This document shows positions 1-5,644 of a DNA stretch of 5,667 nt, piece by piece; positions within the stretch are counted from its first letter, which is position 1; every line of letters begins with the position of its first letter. Origin of the DNA: Desulfovibrionaceae bacterium. GTDB taxonomy: Bacteria; Desulfobacterota; Desulfovibrionia; Desulfovibrionales; Desulfovibrionaceae. Below the pieces are notes generated by a model. That model did no database searches. It worked only from the letters and a program-made list of their open reading frames with translations, and was not told the DNA's origin. A program made the position numbers and the translations under genes. The stretch is from assembly GCA_900770205.1 (NCBI GenBank), contig CAAGJV010000444.1, positions 1 through 5,667 on the forward strand. The letters run 5' to 3'.

Positions 1-597
1 ATGCGTGCGGCAGGAAATTTCCATAATGGCAAGGGATGCGTTCAGAGCAGAGGCATGGGAACGGGCTTTTTCCACATCGAAATCAACATAGGGCAGAAGA
101 TCGACCTTGTTCAGGATCATGGCTTTTGCCTTATGGAAAAGATAAGGGTATTTCTGCGGCTTGTCGTCACCTTCCGTCACGCTGAGAAGCGCGATCTTTG
201 CATCTTCTCCGCAGTCGAATTCCGTGGGGCAGACGAGGTTTCCAACATTTTCAATGAAGAGTATGTCCAGGCCTTCGCAGTTTATGGAGCGGAGAGCCTC
301 GCTGACCATGCTGCTGTTGAGGTGGCAGCCGCCCTCGGTGTTTATCTGCACAGCCTGTGCGCCGGAAGAAGCCACCCGGCGGGCATCGTTGTCTGTTTGC
401 AGGTCTCCCTCTATAACGGCCATACGGAATTCCTGGGAAAGATCATGCAGCGTCCGTTCCAGGAGAGAGGTCTTGCCGGAGCCGGGAGAGCTGATAAGGT
501 TGAGGACAAGGATGCCCTTGCGGGAAAATTCGGTGCGCAGTCTTTCGGCAATGCGGTCGTTGGCTTCCATAACGTTGCGTACAACGGGGATTTCCAT
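1..597 (-). CDS. hypB: Hydrogenase nickel incorporation GTPase HypB (3' end cut by window edge)
   Basis: HypB is the cytoplasmic GTPase that works with HypA to deliver nickel to the large subunit of [NiFe]-hydrogenases. The 199 residues present show a P-loop SPGSGKTS (about 37-44), a metal-site Cys-His pair (C91-H92), the ENVGNLVCP segment with a second conserved cysteine (C123), and the guanine-specificity motif NKVD (163-166). The N-terminal CxxCGC and His-rich stretches of longer HypB proteins are absent, as in other short forms. The start at 597 is preferred because GAGG lies about six bases upstream and the protein then begins MEIPVVRNV. An ATG at 609 is in frame but lacks a ribosome binding site. 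The C-terminus, probably 15-25 residues, lies outside the window. The gene follows hypA after 45 bp and is presumably cotranscribed with it. Confidence 0.95.
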   Translation of the reverse strand, partial: MEIPVVRNVMEANDRIAERLRTEFSRKGILVLNLISSPGSGKTSLLERTLHDLSQEFRMAVIEGDLQTDNDARRVASSGAQAVQINTEGGCHLNSSMVSEALRSINCEGLDILFIENVGNLVCPTEFDCGEDAKIALLSVTEGDDKPQKYPYLFHKAKAMILNKVDLLPYVDFDVEKARSHASALNASLAIMEISCRTH

Positions 598-642
598 GTT
601 AAGCCTCATCGTGTTCAGAATGTAAGGAAGCCTTGAGCGATA

Positions 643-996
643 TCACTCCGCTTCCAGATGATCGAGAAAAATGCCTTCTCCGCCGGCAACGCTGAAGGGA
701 ACCGTTTCTCCGCAGAGAGGGCAGGGTGCGTACATGGCGTTTCTGTCTTTCGGGGAAAAGGTATTTCCGCACATGCAGCAGCGCAGGCGGAGAGGTTCTT
801 CCACAATTTCGAGCCTGGCCTGTTCATGTATGGTTCCTGCCGTCATGGCTTCGAAGGCCATGCGCATGGCATCGGGCTGTATTTGGTCGAGAACGCCGCA
901 GCGAATGCGCAGAAGGAGAAGCCGCCTGGCTCCATGCCTGGCCAGTTCTTCCCCGGCAATATCCATAACGCTCGCCATAAGAGAAAGTTCGTGCAT
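643..996 (-). CDS. hypA: Hydrogenase maturation nickel metallochaperone HypA
   Basis: HypA binds nickel through its N-terminal Met-His-Glu and hands it to the hydrogenase large subunit together with HypB. The 117-residue protein begins MHELSLM, which supplies the nickel ligand His2. Its zinc site is formed by two CxxC motifs (C73/C76 in CCMC and C92/C95 in CPLC). Length and domain order are normal for the family. The frame stays open upstream to a GTG at 1050, but the start at 996 is chosen because His2 must directly follow the initiator. No clear Shine-Dalgarno sequence precedes this ATG (the bases before it are CACTCCC), so translation initiation may be weak or leaderless-like. The gene is divergent from the AMIN-domain gene and leads into hypB. 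Confidence 0.95.
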   Translation of the reverse strand: MHELSLMASVMDIAGEELARHGARRLLLLRIRCGVLDQIQPDAMRMAFEAMTAGTIHEQARLEIVEEPLRLRCCMCGNTFSPKDRNAMYAPCPLCGETVPFSVAGGEGIFLDHLEAE

Positions 997-1063
997 GGGA
1001 GTGATGTATCGAAAAAAGGACCGACCGTCCACTGTGGCAGATTTTTTCACATGAAGGGGCGGC

Positions 1064-1093
1064 TTGTCATACCCCGCTCCTCTCGGCTATAGG
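1064..1093 (+). promoter_or_regulatory. Probable sigma70-type promoter for the AMIN gene-mtnA-aldolase operon
   Basis: TTGTCA (1064-1069) is followed after 17 bp by CTATAG (1087-1092), or after 18 bp by TATAGG. Transcription would begin near 1099, leaving a leader of about 36 nt. The CTATAG hexamer is itself palindromic, so the minus strand reads the same sequence toward hypA. A weaker TTTGAA-like -35 sits on that strand about 16 bp away. This is assigned by pattern only. Confidence 0.45.
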
Positions 1094-1105
1094 AAGAAAA
1101 ATATC

Positions 1106-1122
1106 GCTTCAAAGCATGAAGC
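1106..1122 (+). promoter_or_regulatory. Palindrome in the leader of the AMIN gene
   Basis: GCTTCA (1106-1111) and TGAAGC (1117-1122) form a perfect 6-bp inverted repeat around a 5-base loop. It lies between the predicted transcription start and the GAGAGGG ribosome binding site (1124-1130). It could be an operator or a 5' RNA hairpin that influences stability or ribosome access. No known regulator motif was recognised. Confidence 0.35.
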
Positions 1123-1134
1123 AGAGAGGGTTTT

Positions 1135-1947
1135 ATGCGCAGTATGTTGCGTTTTTTTGCCTATGCGTTCGCCATGCTGGTCGTTGCTGTAGCCGTTGCT
1201 GTATTTCTGAGCGACGATCCGAAGGCAGAAAATGGCTCTTCAGAAATAACGGGTAAGATAGCCGGATTGACGAAGTTTCAGCAATCGAAAACAGAACTGT
1301 CTCCTGTGGCAGCGGAAGAAAAAACAGGCATTACGGCAGCTTTGAAAACGGTGGCAGACACTGTAGAGAACAAGAATACGGAGCAGAAAGTTCCGGTGAA
1401 AGCCCCCGAACTCCCTGATGCCGATTCTGCTGGGAAAGATTCTGTGCAGAACATAGGAACAACCGGGCAGGAAAAGCAGAACATTTCCACAGCTGAGGCT
1501 TCTGTTCCGCAGAAAAAAGAAAAAACTGTTCCCTTGCACGAGCAGAAGGAAAACGTGAACAATGCTGCAGGGGCGGATTCTGGTACGAACAGGGAAAACG
1601 TAAGAGCAGAACAGGGGCAGCAAGCGAATATTTCTGCCGCGCAGGATGAACGTGTCATAACATCTGCCAGGTTTTCCATGCAGGGCAGCCAGATAAAGCT
1701 TGCTCTTCAGGGCAATGCTCCTTTAGTCGGGCATTATTTCCCGCTGAAGGATCCGGAACGGATCGTTCTCGACCTTGCCGGACACTGGAAGATCGACATG
1801 CCGAACGTGCCGGCCAACCGGCTTATACAGGCTGTCCGGGTCGGGCAGCATGACGATAAGACAAGAATTGTGTTCGACATGAAAACACAGGGAAAGGCGG
1901 CGCTGGTGCCGCTCAATCGAAACGCGCTTGAACTTCGCATACAGTAA
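1135..1947 (+). CDS. Membrane-anchored AMIN-domain protein
   Basis: The 270-residue protein has a short cationic N-terminus, one hydrophobic segment (about 7-25) that should act as an uncleaved signal anchor, and a long low-complexity linker rich in Glu, Lys, Ala, Gln and Asn (about 28-172). It ends in a C-terminal AMIN-type domain (about 174-270), recognisable by the VLDLAGHW segment and the final RIVFDMK...LELRIQ strands. AMIN domains target envelope proteins such as amidase AmiC and secretin PilQ to peptidoglycan. Here no catalytic amidase or secretin domain follows, so it is probably a periplasm-facing, cell-wall-binding protein of unknown role. The start at 1135 has GAGAGGG four to five bases upstream; an in-frame ATG at 1144 is less well placed. 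mtnA begins 11 bp after its stop, which suggests cotranscription without implying a shared function. Confidence 0.85.
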   Translation: MRSMLRFFAYAFAMLVVAVAVAVFLSDDPKAENGSSEITGKIAGLTKFQQSKTELSPVAAEEKTGITAALKTVADTVENKNTEQKVPVKAPELPDADSAGKDSVQNIGTTGQEKQNISTAEASVPQKKEKTVPLHEQKENVNNAAGADSGTNRENVRAEQGQQANISAAQDERVITSARFSMQGSQIKLALQGNAPLVGHYFPLKDPERIVLDLAGHWKIDMPNVPANRLIQAVRVGQHDDKTRIVFDMKTQGKAALVPLNRNALELRIQ

Positions 1948-1958
1948 CGGAGCATGAG

Positions 1959-3068
1959 ATGAACGTGGGGGGCAGGCATTACCGTACCGTGTGGACGGAA
2001 GGAAGCGGAGAGAAAGAAACGCTTTGCATTATTGATCAGACGGTGCTTCCTCATGAATTTTCTGTGAAGCGCCTGCATAGCGTTGACGATGTATGCCGGG
2101 CTATACGCGATATGTGGGTGCGTGGTGCCGGGCTGATTGGCGCTGTGGCGGCATGGGGAGTATGGGTGGCGGCAAAATCTGCTCCCCGTAGCGATTTTTT
2201 CGAGTTTATGGAACGCAGTATGGCCGCCTTGAACGCTACCAGGCCGACAGCGGGCAATCTGTCCTGGGCACTGGATCGCCAGAGAAAAGCCATGGCCGGG
2301 CTTTCCCGCGTTGATGCCGTGGAAGCTGCCCATGCAGAGGCCATGCGCATTGCCGATGAAGACGCCGAGTTCTGCCGCCGTATCGGAATGCACGGGCTCA
2401 GGCTTATTGAACAGGCGGCAGAGCGCAGCTCAGGCAGGCCTGTTAATATTCTTACGCATTGCAATGCCGGATGGCTGGCCTTTGTTGATTATGGCTCTGC
2501 CCTTTCTCCCGTGTATGCGGCGTTTGATGCCGGCATACCGGTTCATGTATGGGTGGATGAAACAAGGCCGCGTAATCAGGGCGCATCCCTTACGGCGTGG
2601 GAACTTGGCCAGCATGGCATTGATCATGATCTTATCGTGGATAACGCCGGAGGCCACCTCATGCAGCATGGCATGGTGGATATGGTCATTACCGGTGCCG
2701 ATCGAGTAACGCGCCGGGGAGATGCGGCCAATAAAATTGGAACGTACCTTAAAGCCCTGGCTGCTGCCGATAACGATATTCCCTTTTATGTGGCTCTTCC
2801 GTCATCGACCTTTGATTTTTCCCTGTGTGACGGGGTGAGGGATATTCCCATCGAGGAGCGGAATGCCGATGAAGTAAAATACATGAAGGGCAGAGGAGAA
2901 AACGGGCAATCCTCTCAGGTTCTTCTCTGCCCTTCCAAAACACCGGCCAGAAACTGGGCGTTCGATGTTACGCCTTCCAGGCTTATTACGGCACTTATTA
3001 CGGAAAGGGGAGTATGCAGGGCTTCGGAAGAAGGCATTCTTTCCCTTTACCCGGAGCAGAGGGTATGA
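1959..3068 (+). CDS. mtnA: S-methyl-5-thioribose-1-phosphate isomerase MtnA
   Basis: MtnA converts 5-methylthioribose-1-phosphate into 5-methylthioribulose-1-phosphate, the second step of MTA salvage after the phosphorylase. The 369-residue protein carries the family signatures in order: MWVRGAGLIG (52-61), TRPTAGNLSWAL (94-105), LTHCNAGW with the catalytic cysteine (C168), DETRPRNQGASLTAWEL (200-216), ITGADRV with the catalytic aspartate (D248), ANKIGTY (257-263) and ERNADEV (300-306). It belongs to the eIF2B-alpha-like sugar isomerase family, and its length matches bacterial MtnA (about 350-370). The start at 1959 has CGGAG at 1948-1952, six bases away; the nearby ATG at 1954 runs straight into a stop. 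It is followed after 7 bp by the class II aldolase gene, whose product would act on the MtnA product. Confidence 0.96.
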   Translation: MNVGGRHYRTVWTEGSGEKETLCIIDQTVLPHEFSVKRLHSVDDVCRAIRDMWVRGAGLIGAVAAWGVWVAAKSAPRSDFFEFMERSMAALNATRPTAGNLSWALDRQRKAMAGLSRVDAVEAAHAEAMRIADEDAEFCRRIGMHGLRLIEQAAERSSGRPVNILTHCNAGWLAFVDYGSALSPVYAAFDAGIPVHVWVDETRPRNQGASLTAWELGQHGIDHDLIVDNAGGHLMQHGMVDMVITGADRVTRRGDAANKIGTYLKALAAADNDIPFYVALPSSTFDFSLCDGVRDIPIEERNADEVKYMKGRGENGQSSQVLLCPSKTPARNWAFDVTPSRLITALITERGVCRASEEGILSLYPEQRV

Positions 3069-3075
3069 ATCTGTG

Positions 3076-3681
3076 ATGAAAAGAGAAGAAGGATATGTAA
3101 AATATCGCTGTATTCATGAACAGGCTCCGGCTCCGGAACACCATGGCCTTTCGGAACTTAATCGTCTCCGCAGCGATCTTGTTCGCGTGGGTTTTATTGG
3201 TGTGCTTGAGAACGGTGTCGGGTATGGCAATGTTTCTCTGCGTGCAGGCGATGGCTTTATCGTTACGGCTACGGCAACCGGACATATCCCCGTTCTGGGG
3301 CCGGAAGGCTACTGCATGGTGACAAAGTGCGATATCGATGCCAACACCGTATGGTCGAGAGGGCCTGCCCAGGCAAGTTCCGAATCTATGACGCATGCGG
3401 CGGTATATGCTGCATCTGCCGGAACGGGCTGCGTTATTCATCTCCATCATGCAGGAACGTATGATCAGCTTCTTTCAGGGAAGGCTCCGGCTACGGATGC
3501 CGATGCCGCCTTCGGTACTCCCGCCATGGCGCACAGCGTTGCGGAGCTTGTGCGCGCTCATCCTGCAGACGGCATCATCGTGATGACGGGCCATAAAGAC
3601 GGATTCCTCATGTACGCGCCCAATGTCGAACATATGCGCGATCTGCTGTACATGCTTTCCCAGGGCTATATTCCCTGCTGA
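3076..3681 (+). CDS. Class II aldolase/adducin-family enzyme, probable methylthioribulose-1-phosphate aldolase or dehydratase
   Basis: This 201-residue protein has the class II aldolase fold signatures: GYGNVSLR (49-56), the catalytic-position glutamate in SSESMTH (E103), the zinc-binding pair in HLHH (H122 and H124), and a third histidine in MTGHKDG (H173). Family members include fuculose-1-phosphate aldolase, MtnB dehydratase and the aldolase of the dihydroxyacetone-phosphate shunt. Its position right after mtnA and near mtnP points to methylthioribulose-1-phosphate as substrate. Cleavage would give dihydroxyacetone phosphate and methylthioacetaldehyde; dehydration would be the MtnB reaction. 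Sequence alone does not decide between them. It is shorter than FucA-like enzymes and its HLHH replaces the usual HTHS. The ATG at 3076 is used, with AGAGGG at 3058-3063 about 12 bases upstream. A GTG at 3073 gives better spacing and is a real alternative. The gap to mtnA is 7 bp. Confidence 0.85.
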   Translation: MKREEGYVKYRCIHEQAPAPEHHGLSELNRLRSDLVRVGFIGVLENGVGYGNVSLRAGDGFIVTATATGHIPVLGPEGYCMVTKCDIDANTVWSRGPAQASSESMTHAAVYAASAGTGCVIHLHHAGTYDQLLSGKAPATDADAAFGTPAMAHSVAELVRAHPADGIIVMTGHKDGFLMYAPNVEHMRDLLYMLSQGYIPC

Positions 3682-3686
3682 CGTTT

Positions 3687-3716
3687 TTGACAAAGCCTGG
3701 CTTGATATTATTTTAT
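3687..3716 (+). promoter_or_regulatory. Probable sigma70-type promoter for the OB-fold protein gene and perhaps mtnP
   Basis: A perfect -35 TTGACA (3687-3692) lies five bases after the aldolase stop. Candidate -10 boxes are TATTTT (3709-3714, 16-bp spacer) and TTTTAT (3711-3716, 18-bp spacer). The spacer begins with a near-perfect palindrome, AAGCC-T-GGCTT (3693-3703), followed by T-rich sequence. That could be an operator or a weak terminator for the upstream operon. The 35-40 nt leader ends at a GGGAG ribosome binding site (3741-3745). Confidence 0.5.
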
Positions 3717-3751
3717 TGAAAAGTCCTTTCATTAATAAAAGGGAGTCAAGT

Positions 3752-4141
3752 ATGTACCGCTATCTGTTTGCATGTATTCTTGTGTGCGTCGTGACATCTC
3801 CTTCCTTTGCCGGTTTCCAGAAAACAGAACATTATCCTGCCGGGCAGGGAGGTTTTCAAGGGCCTTCTGCCAGCTATGCTGTTAATACCGTGGCAGAAGT
3901 ATTGAAGGCCGGGGATGATACTCCCTGTGTTGTTGAAGGTTCTCTCATTTCCAGAGGGGCAAAACACGACAAGTATGTTTTTCAGGACAGCACGGGGACA
4001 ATCACGGTTGAGATAGACGATGATATTTTCATGGGACGCACGGTTACGCCGGAAAACAGAGTGCGCCTGCATGGGGAAGTCGATACGAAGTTTGCAGGAA
4101 AGGCCGAGATAGAAGTCGACCGGATGGAAGTCATTCAATAA
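3752..4141 (+). CDS. Periplasmic YgiW/YdeI-family OB-fold (BOF) protein
   Basis: This 129-residue protein starts with a cleavable-looking signal peptide (hydrophobic 5-18, likely cleavage after SFA at residue 20). It then has the bacterial OB-fold of the YgiW/YdeI family: GGFQGPSA (33-40), TVAEVLKAGDDTPCVVEG (46-63), KYVFQDSTGTITVEIDDD (74-91) and RVRLHGEVDTKF (103-114). Known family members are small periplasmic stress-tolerance proteins linked to peroxide, cadmium, acid or antimicrobial-peptide resistance; their ligands are poorly defined. The mature form keeps one cysteine (C59). The start at 3752 is supported by GGGAG six bases upstream. It sits between the aldolase and mtnP genes but has its own TTGACA promoter, so it may be regulated separately. 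Its link to MTA salvage is unknown. Confidence 0.88.
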   Translation: MYRYLFACILVCVVTSPSFAGFQKTEHYPAGQGGFQGPSASYAVNTVAEVLKAGDDTPCVVEGSLISRGAKHDKYVFQDSTGTITVEIDDDIFMGRTVTPENRVRLHGEVDTKFAGKAEIEVDRMEVIQ

Positions 4142-4207
4142 CGACATAGAGAAAGGCTATTTTCAAGACAGCTACCTGAGAAATGCCTTCTGAACTTTGG
4201 AGCTCTT

Positions 4208-4954
4208 ATGAATAAGATAGGTATAATAGGCGGAAGCGGGCTGGATGATCCTTCTTTTTTTGATGTCAGGGAGGAGAGAAGCGTGTCAACGCCTTATGGT
4301 GAACCTTCAAGTTCGCTGAAAGAGGGCTTTGTCGGCAGTGTTCCCGTGGTGCTTATGGCAAGGCATGGCAGAAGGCATACCATTCCTCCCACGCAGGTAA
4401 ATTATCGTGCCAATGTATGGGCATTGAAAGATGCAGGATGCACTCATATTCTGGCCAGCACGGCGGTGGGATCTCTCCGTGAGGAAATCGAAAGGGGGGA
4501 TCTCGTCCTTCCCGATCAGTTCATTGATTTTACTCGCTCAAGAAAATTGAGTTTTTTCGAAGCGTTTGAACCGGGCAGCCCCGTGCATACTGCCATGGCA
4601 GAACCTTTTGACGCATCTCTCCGGCATGCCATGGCAGAGGAACTGAAGAAACTAGGCTATAGATTTCATGAAACGGGAACGGTCGTTACCATAGAAGGGC
4701 CGCGTTTTTCCACGAGGGCCGAATCGCGCATGTTCAGAATGTGGGGTGCAGACATTATCAACATGAGCGTAGCCACGGAAGCCATTATGGCAAACGAACT
4801 TGGAATCCCCTATGCCGCTGTCGCCATGAGTACGGATTACGATTCCTGGAAAATGGATGATACGGTAACATGGGAAGCCATTCTTGCCGTAGCTCAGGCC
4901 AATGCAGAAAAAGTTCTGAACCTGTTCCGTAGAGTCGTTCCCAAGCTGATTTAA
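4208..4954 (+). CDS. mtnP: S-methyl-5'-thioadenosine phosphorylase MtnP
   Basis: MtnP phosphorolyses methylthioadenosine, the by-product of polyamine and related syntheses, to adenine and 5-methylthioribose-1-phosphate, the substrate of MtnA. The 248-residue protein shows the nucleoside phosphorylase family 2 features: IGGSGLDD (7-14), the phosphate-binding RHGRRHTIPP (52-61) with VNYRANV (64-70), STAVGSLREE (84-93), TIEGPRFSTRAES (161-173) and INMSVATEA (184-192). The base-binding STDYDSW (208-214) has two aspartates (D210, D212), which favour 6-aminopurine substrates such as MTA over the asparagine of guanosine/inosine enzymes. Length is normal for bacterial forms. The start at 4208 is supported by GGAG at 4199-4202. 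A 66-bp gap separates it from the OB-fold gene, with no convincing promoter, so readthrough is likely. Its stop lies four bases before the inverted-repeat element. Confidence 0.95.
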   Translation: MNKIGIIGGSGLDDPSFFDVREERSVSTPYGEPSSSLKEGFVGSVPVVLMARHGRRHTIPPTQVNYRANVWALKDAGCTHILASTAVGSLREEIERGDLVLPDQFIDFTRSRKLSFFEAFEPGSPVHTAMAEPFDASLRHAMAEELKKLGYRFHETGTVVTIEGPRFSTRAESRMFRMWGADIINMSVATEAIMANELGIPYAAVAMSTDYDSWKMDDTVTWEAILAVAQANAEKVLNLFRRVVPKLI

Positions 4955-4958
4955 AAAG

Positions 4959-5105
4959 AAGGCTCTGTTGAAATCTTCTGTTGATAACACCTTTTTTTGA
5001 GATGAAAAATAGTCAGATACATCTATGGACGTTATTAATATCATACTATTTTAACTGAATTTTCTCATTTATTTTCCTATCAACAGAATCATGCAACAGA
5101 GCCTT
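4959..5105. repeat. MITE-like inverted-repeat element
   Basis: Two 28-bp arms, 4959-4986 and 5078-5105, are inverted copies matching at about 24 of 28 positions and flank 91 bp of AT-rich sequence without a gene. Each arm starts AAGGCTCTGTTG, has a five-base divergent spacer, then TTCTGTTGATA. The heptamer TCTGTTG thus occurs twice per arm, 13 bp apart, as expected for tandem transposase binding sites. The GGCTCTGTTG tip resembles ends of several insertion-sequence families (IS6- and IS903-like ends, from memory). No transposase is present, so it would be a non-autonomous miniature element or IS remnant. Flanks are similar (ATTTAAAAAG on the left, ATTTTAAAAAG on the right) but are not an exact target duplication. 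Transcribed, it could fold into a long imperfect hairpin after mtnP. Confidence 0.65.
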
Positions 5106-5128
5106 TATTTTAAAAAGGAATATTAAAG

Positions 5129-5368
5129 ATGGGTTATTATATCATAGCAACAGATAGTGAAGAAAAAATAGTAGAATATTCTTGCTTGGTTACACTAATA
5201 AATAACGACAATATAGAAAAATGTTGGATTATTGATATAGATAAAAATTTAATAGTTAAAGAATTTCCTGTAAGAATGATACAGTCTTATTATGTTCATT
5301 CCTCTGGTTGTATTCCTTGTAAGATTTCCTGTCCCGATTATATAAGAAAGGCAATAGAGAGTGTTTAG
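5129..5368 (+). CDS. AT-rich orphan gene for a small cysteine-containing protein of unknown function
   Basis: This 79-residue protein is not recognised. It has no signal peptide or membrane segment and alternates short beta-prone stretches (MGYYIIATD, YSCLVTLI, CWIIDIDKN, LIVKEFPVRM). It ends with a C-terminal cysteine cluster CIPCKISC (C61, C64, C68), plus C19 and C32. The CxxCxxxC spacing could bind a metal or form disulfides, but a fourth nearby ligand is not obvious beyond H57. AAGGA at 5115-5119, nine bases upstream of the ATG, supports translation. Base use is far more AT-rich than the neighbours, with many ATA, TTA and AAT codons, suggesting acquisition from a low-GC source. It lies directly after the inverted-repeat element and may have arrived with a mobile element. 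No partner gene is visible in the window. Confidence 0.6.
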   Translation: MGYYIIATDSEEKIVEYSCLVTLINNDNIEKCWIIDIDKNLIVKEFPVRMIQSYYVHSSGCIPCKISCPDYIRKAIESV

Positions 5369-5567
5369 TCATGTTTATATAAAACGAGTATTTAAAATCG
5401 ACAACAGATATAAAAAGAAATAAATATATAATAAAATCAATATGTTAAAAGTAAATTGATGAATAATCTTGGAATTTTATAAAAAAAGTGTTTGACAAAA
5501 GGGTAAGAAAGGAGCAGGTTTCGAAAACGCGCTGAGTTACGGCGAAGGCTGCAGCGGGCGCTTCCTG
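5369..5567. other. Gene-free intergenic stretch, AT-rich then mixed
   Basis: About 120 bp of very AT-rich DNA (5369-5490) follows the orphan gene and holds no recognisable gene, hairpin terminator or RNA. At 5492-5497 there is a perfect TTGACA, but no acceptable -10 box lies 16-19 bp downstream. From about 5500 the composition returns to that of the main chromosome, leading into the predicted rRNA promoter. The change near 5490 may mark the edge of the foreign segment. Confidence 0.5.
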
Positions 5568-5618
5568 AAAAAAACTTTGAAAAAAGTTGTTGACAGGGAA
5601 AAGGAAAAGATGCATAAA
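5568..5618 (+). promoter_or_regulatory. Probable rRNA-operon promoter with UP-like A-tracts
   Basis: TTGACA (5590-5595) is followed after exactly 17 bp by CATAAA (5613-5618), four of six matches to the -10 consensus. Phased A-tracts at about 5568-5585 lie just upstream, as in an UP element that contacts the RNA polymerase alpha subunits, and include the inverted repeat AACTTT/AAAGTT (5573-5588). The -10 box is embedded in the palindrome GATGC-ATAAA-GCATC (5609-5623). The start would fall near 5625, in GC-rich sequence of the type seen at stringently controlled promoters. Downstream leader features support the rRNA assignment. Confidence 0.65.
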
Positions 5619-5625
5619 GCATCTC

Positions 5626-5643
5626 CGCCGCGAGGGAGCGGCG
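5626..5643 (+). promoter_or_regulatory. GC-rich leader hairpin downstream of the rRNA promoter
   Basis: CGCCGC (5626-5631) and GCGGCG (5638-5643) pair perfectly around the loop GAGGGA. The hairpin would form at the very 5' end of the transcript, immediately before the boxA-like site. No U-run follows, so it is not an intrinsic terminator. A role in leader structure or antitermination complex assembly is inferred from position. Confidence 0.5.
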
Positions 5644-5644
5644 C

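Noticed and set aside
1..636. Long open frame on the plus strand opposite hypB
   Set aside because: The minus strand encodes a clear HypB with P-loop and NKVD motifs. The plus-strand translation has no recognisable domain and no ribosome binding site.
658..1092. Plus-strand open frames opposite hypA
   Set aside because: They mirror the hypA coding strand; the hypA motifs (MHEL, two CxxC) settle the strand.
1734..2393. 219-codon minus-strand frame across the AMIN gene-mtnA junction
   Set aside because: It is antisense to two well-supported genes, has low-complexity translation and no family resemblance.
4142..4207. AAGGC/GCCTT repeat between the OB-fold gene and mtnP as a terminator or riboswitch
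   Set aside because: Only five pairs with a 27-base loop and no U-run; too weak to call.
4959..5105. Inverted repeat as a simple intrinsic terminator
   Set aside because: The arms are 28 bp and separated by 91 bp, the stem is not GC-rich, and the T-run (4992-4998) lies inside the loop rather than after the stem.
5492..5520. TTGACA at 5492 as an additional promoter
   Set aside because: No hexamer 16-19 bp downstream resembles a -10 box; the spacer-17 hexamer is CAGGTT. It may be a decayed upstream promoter.
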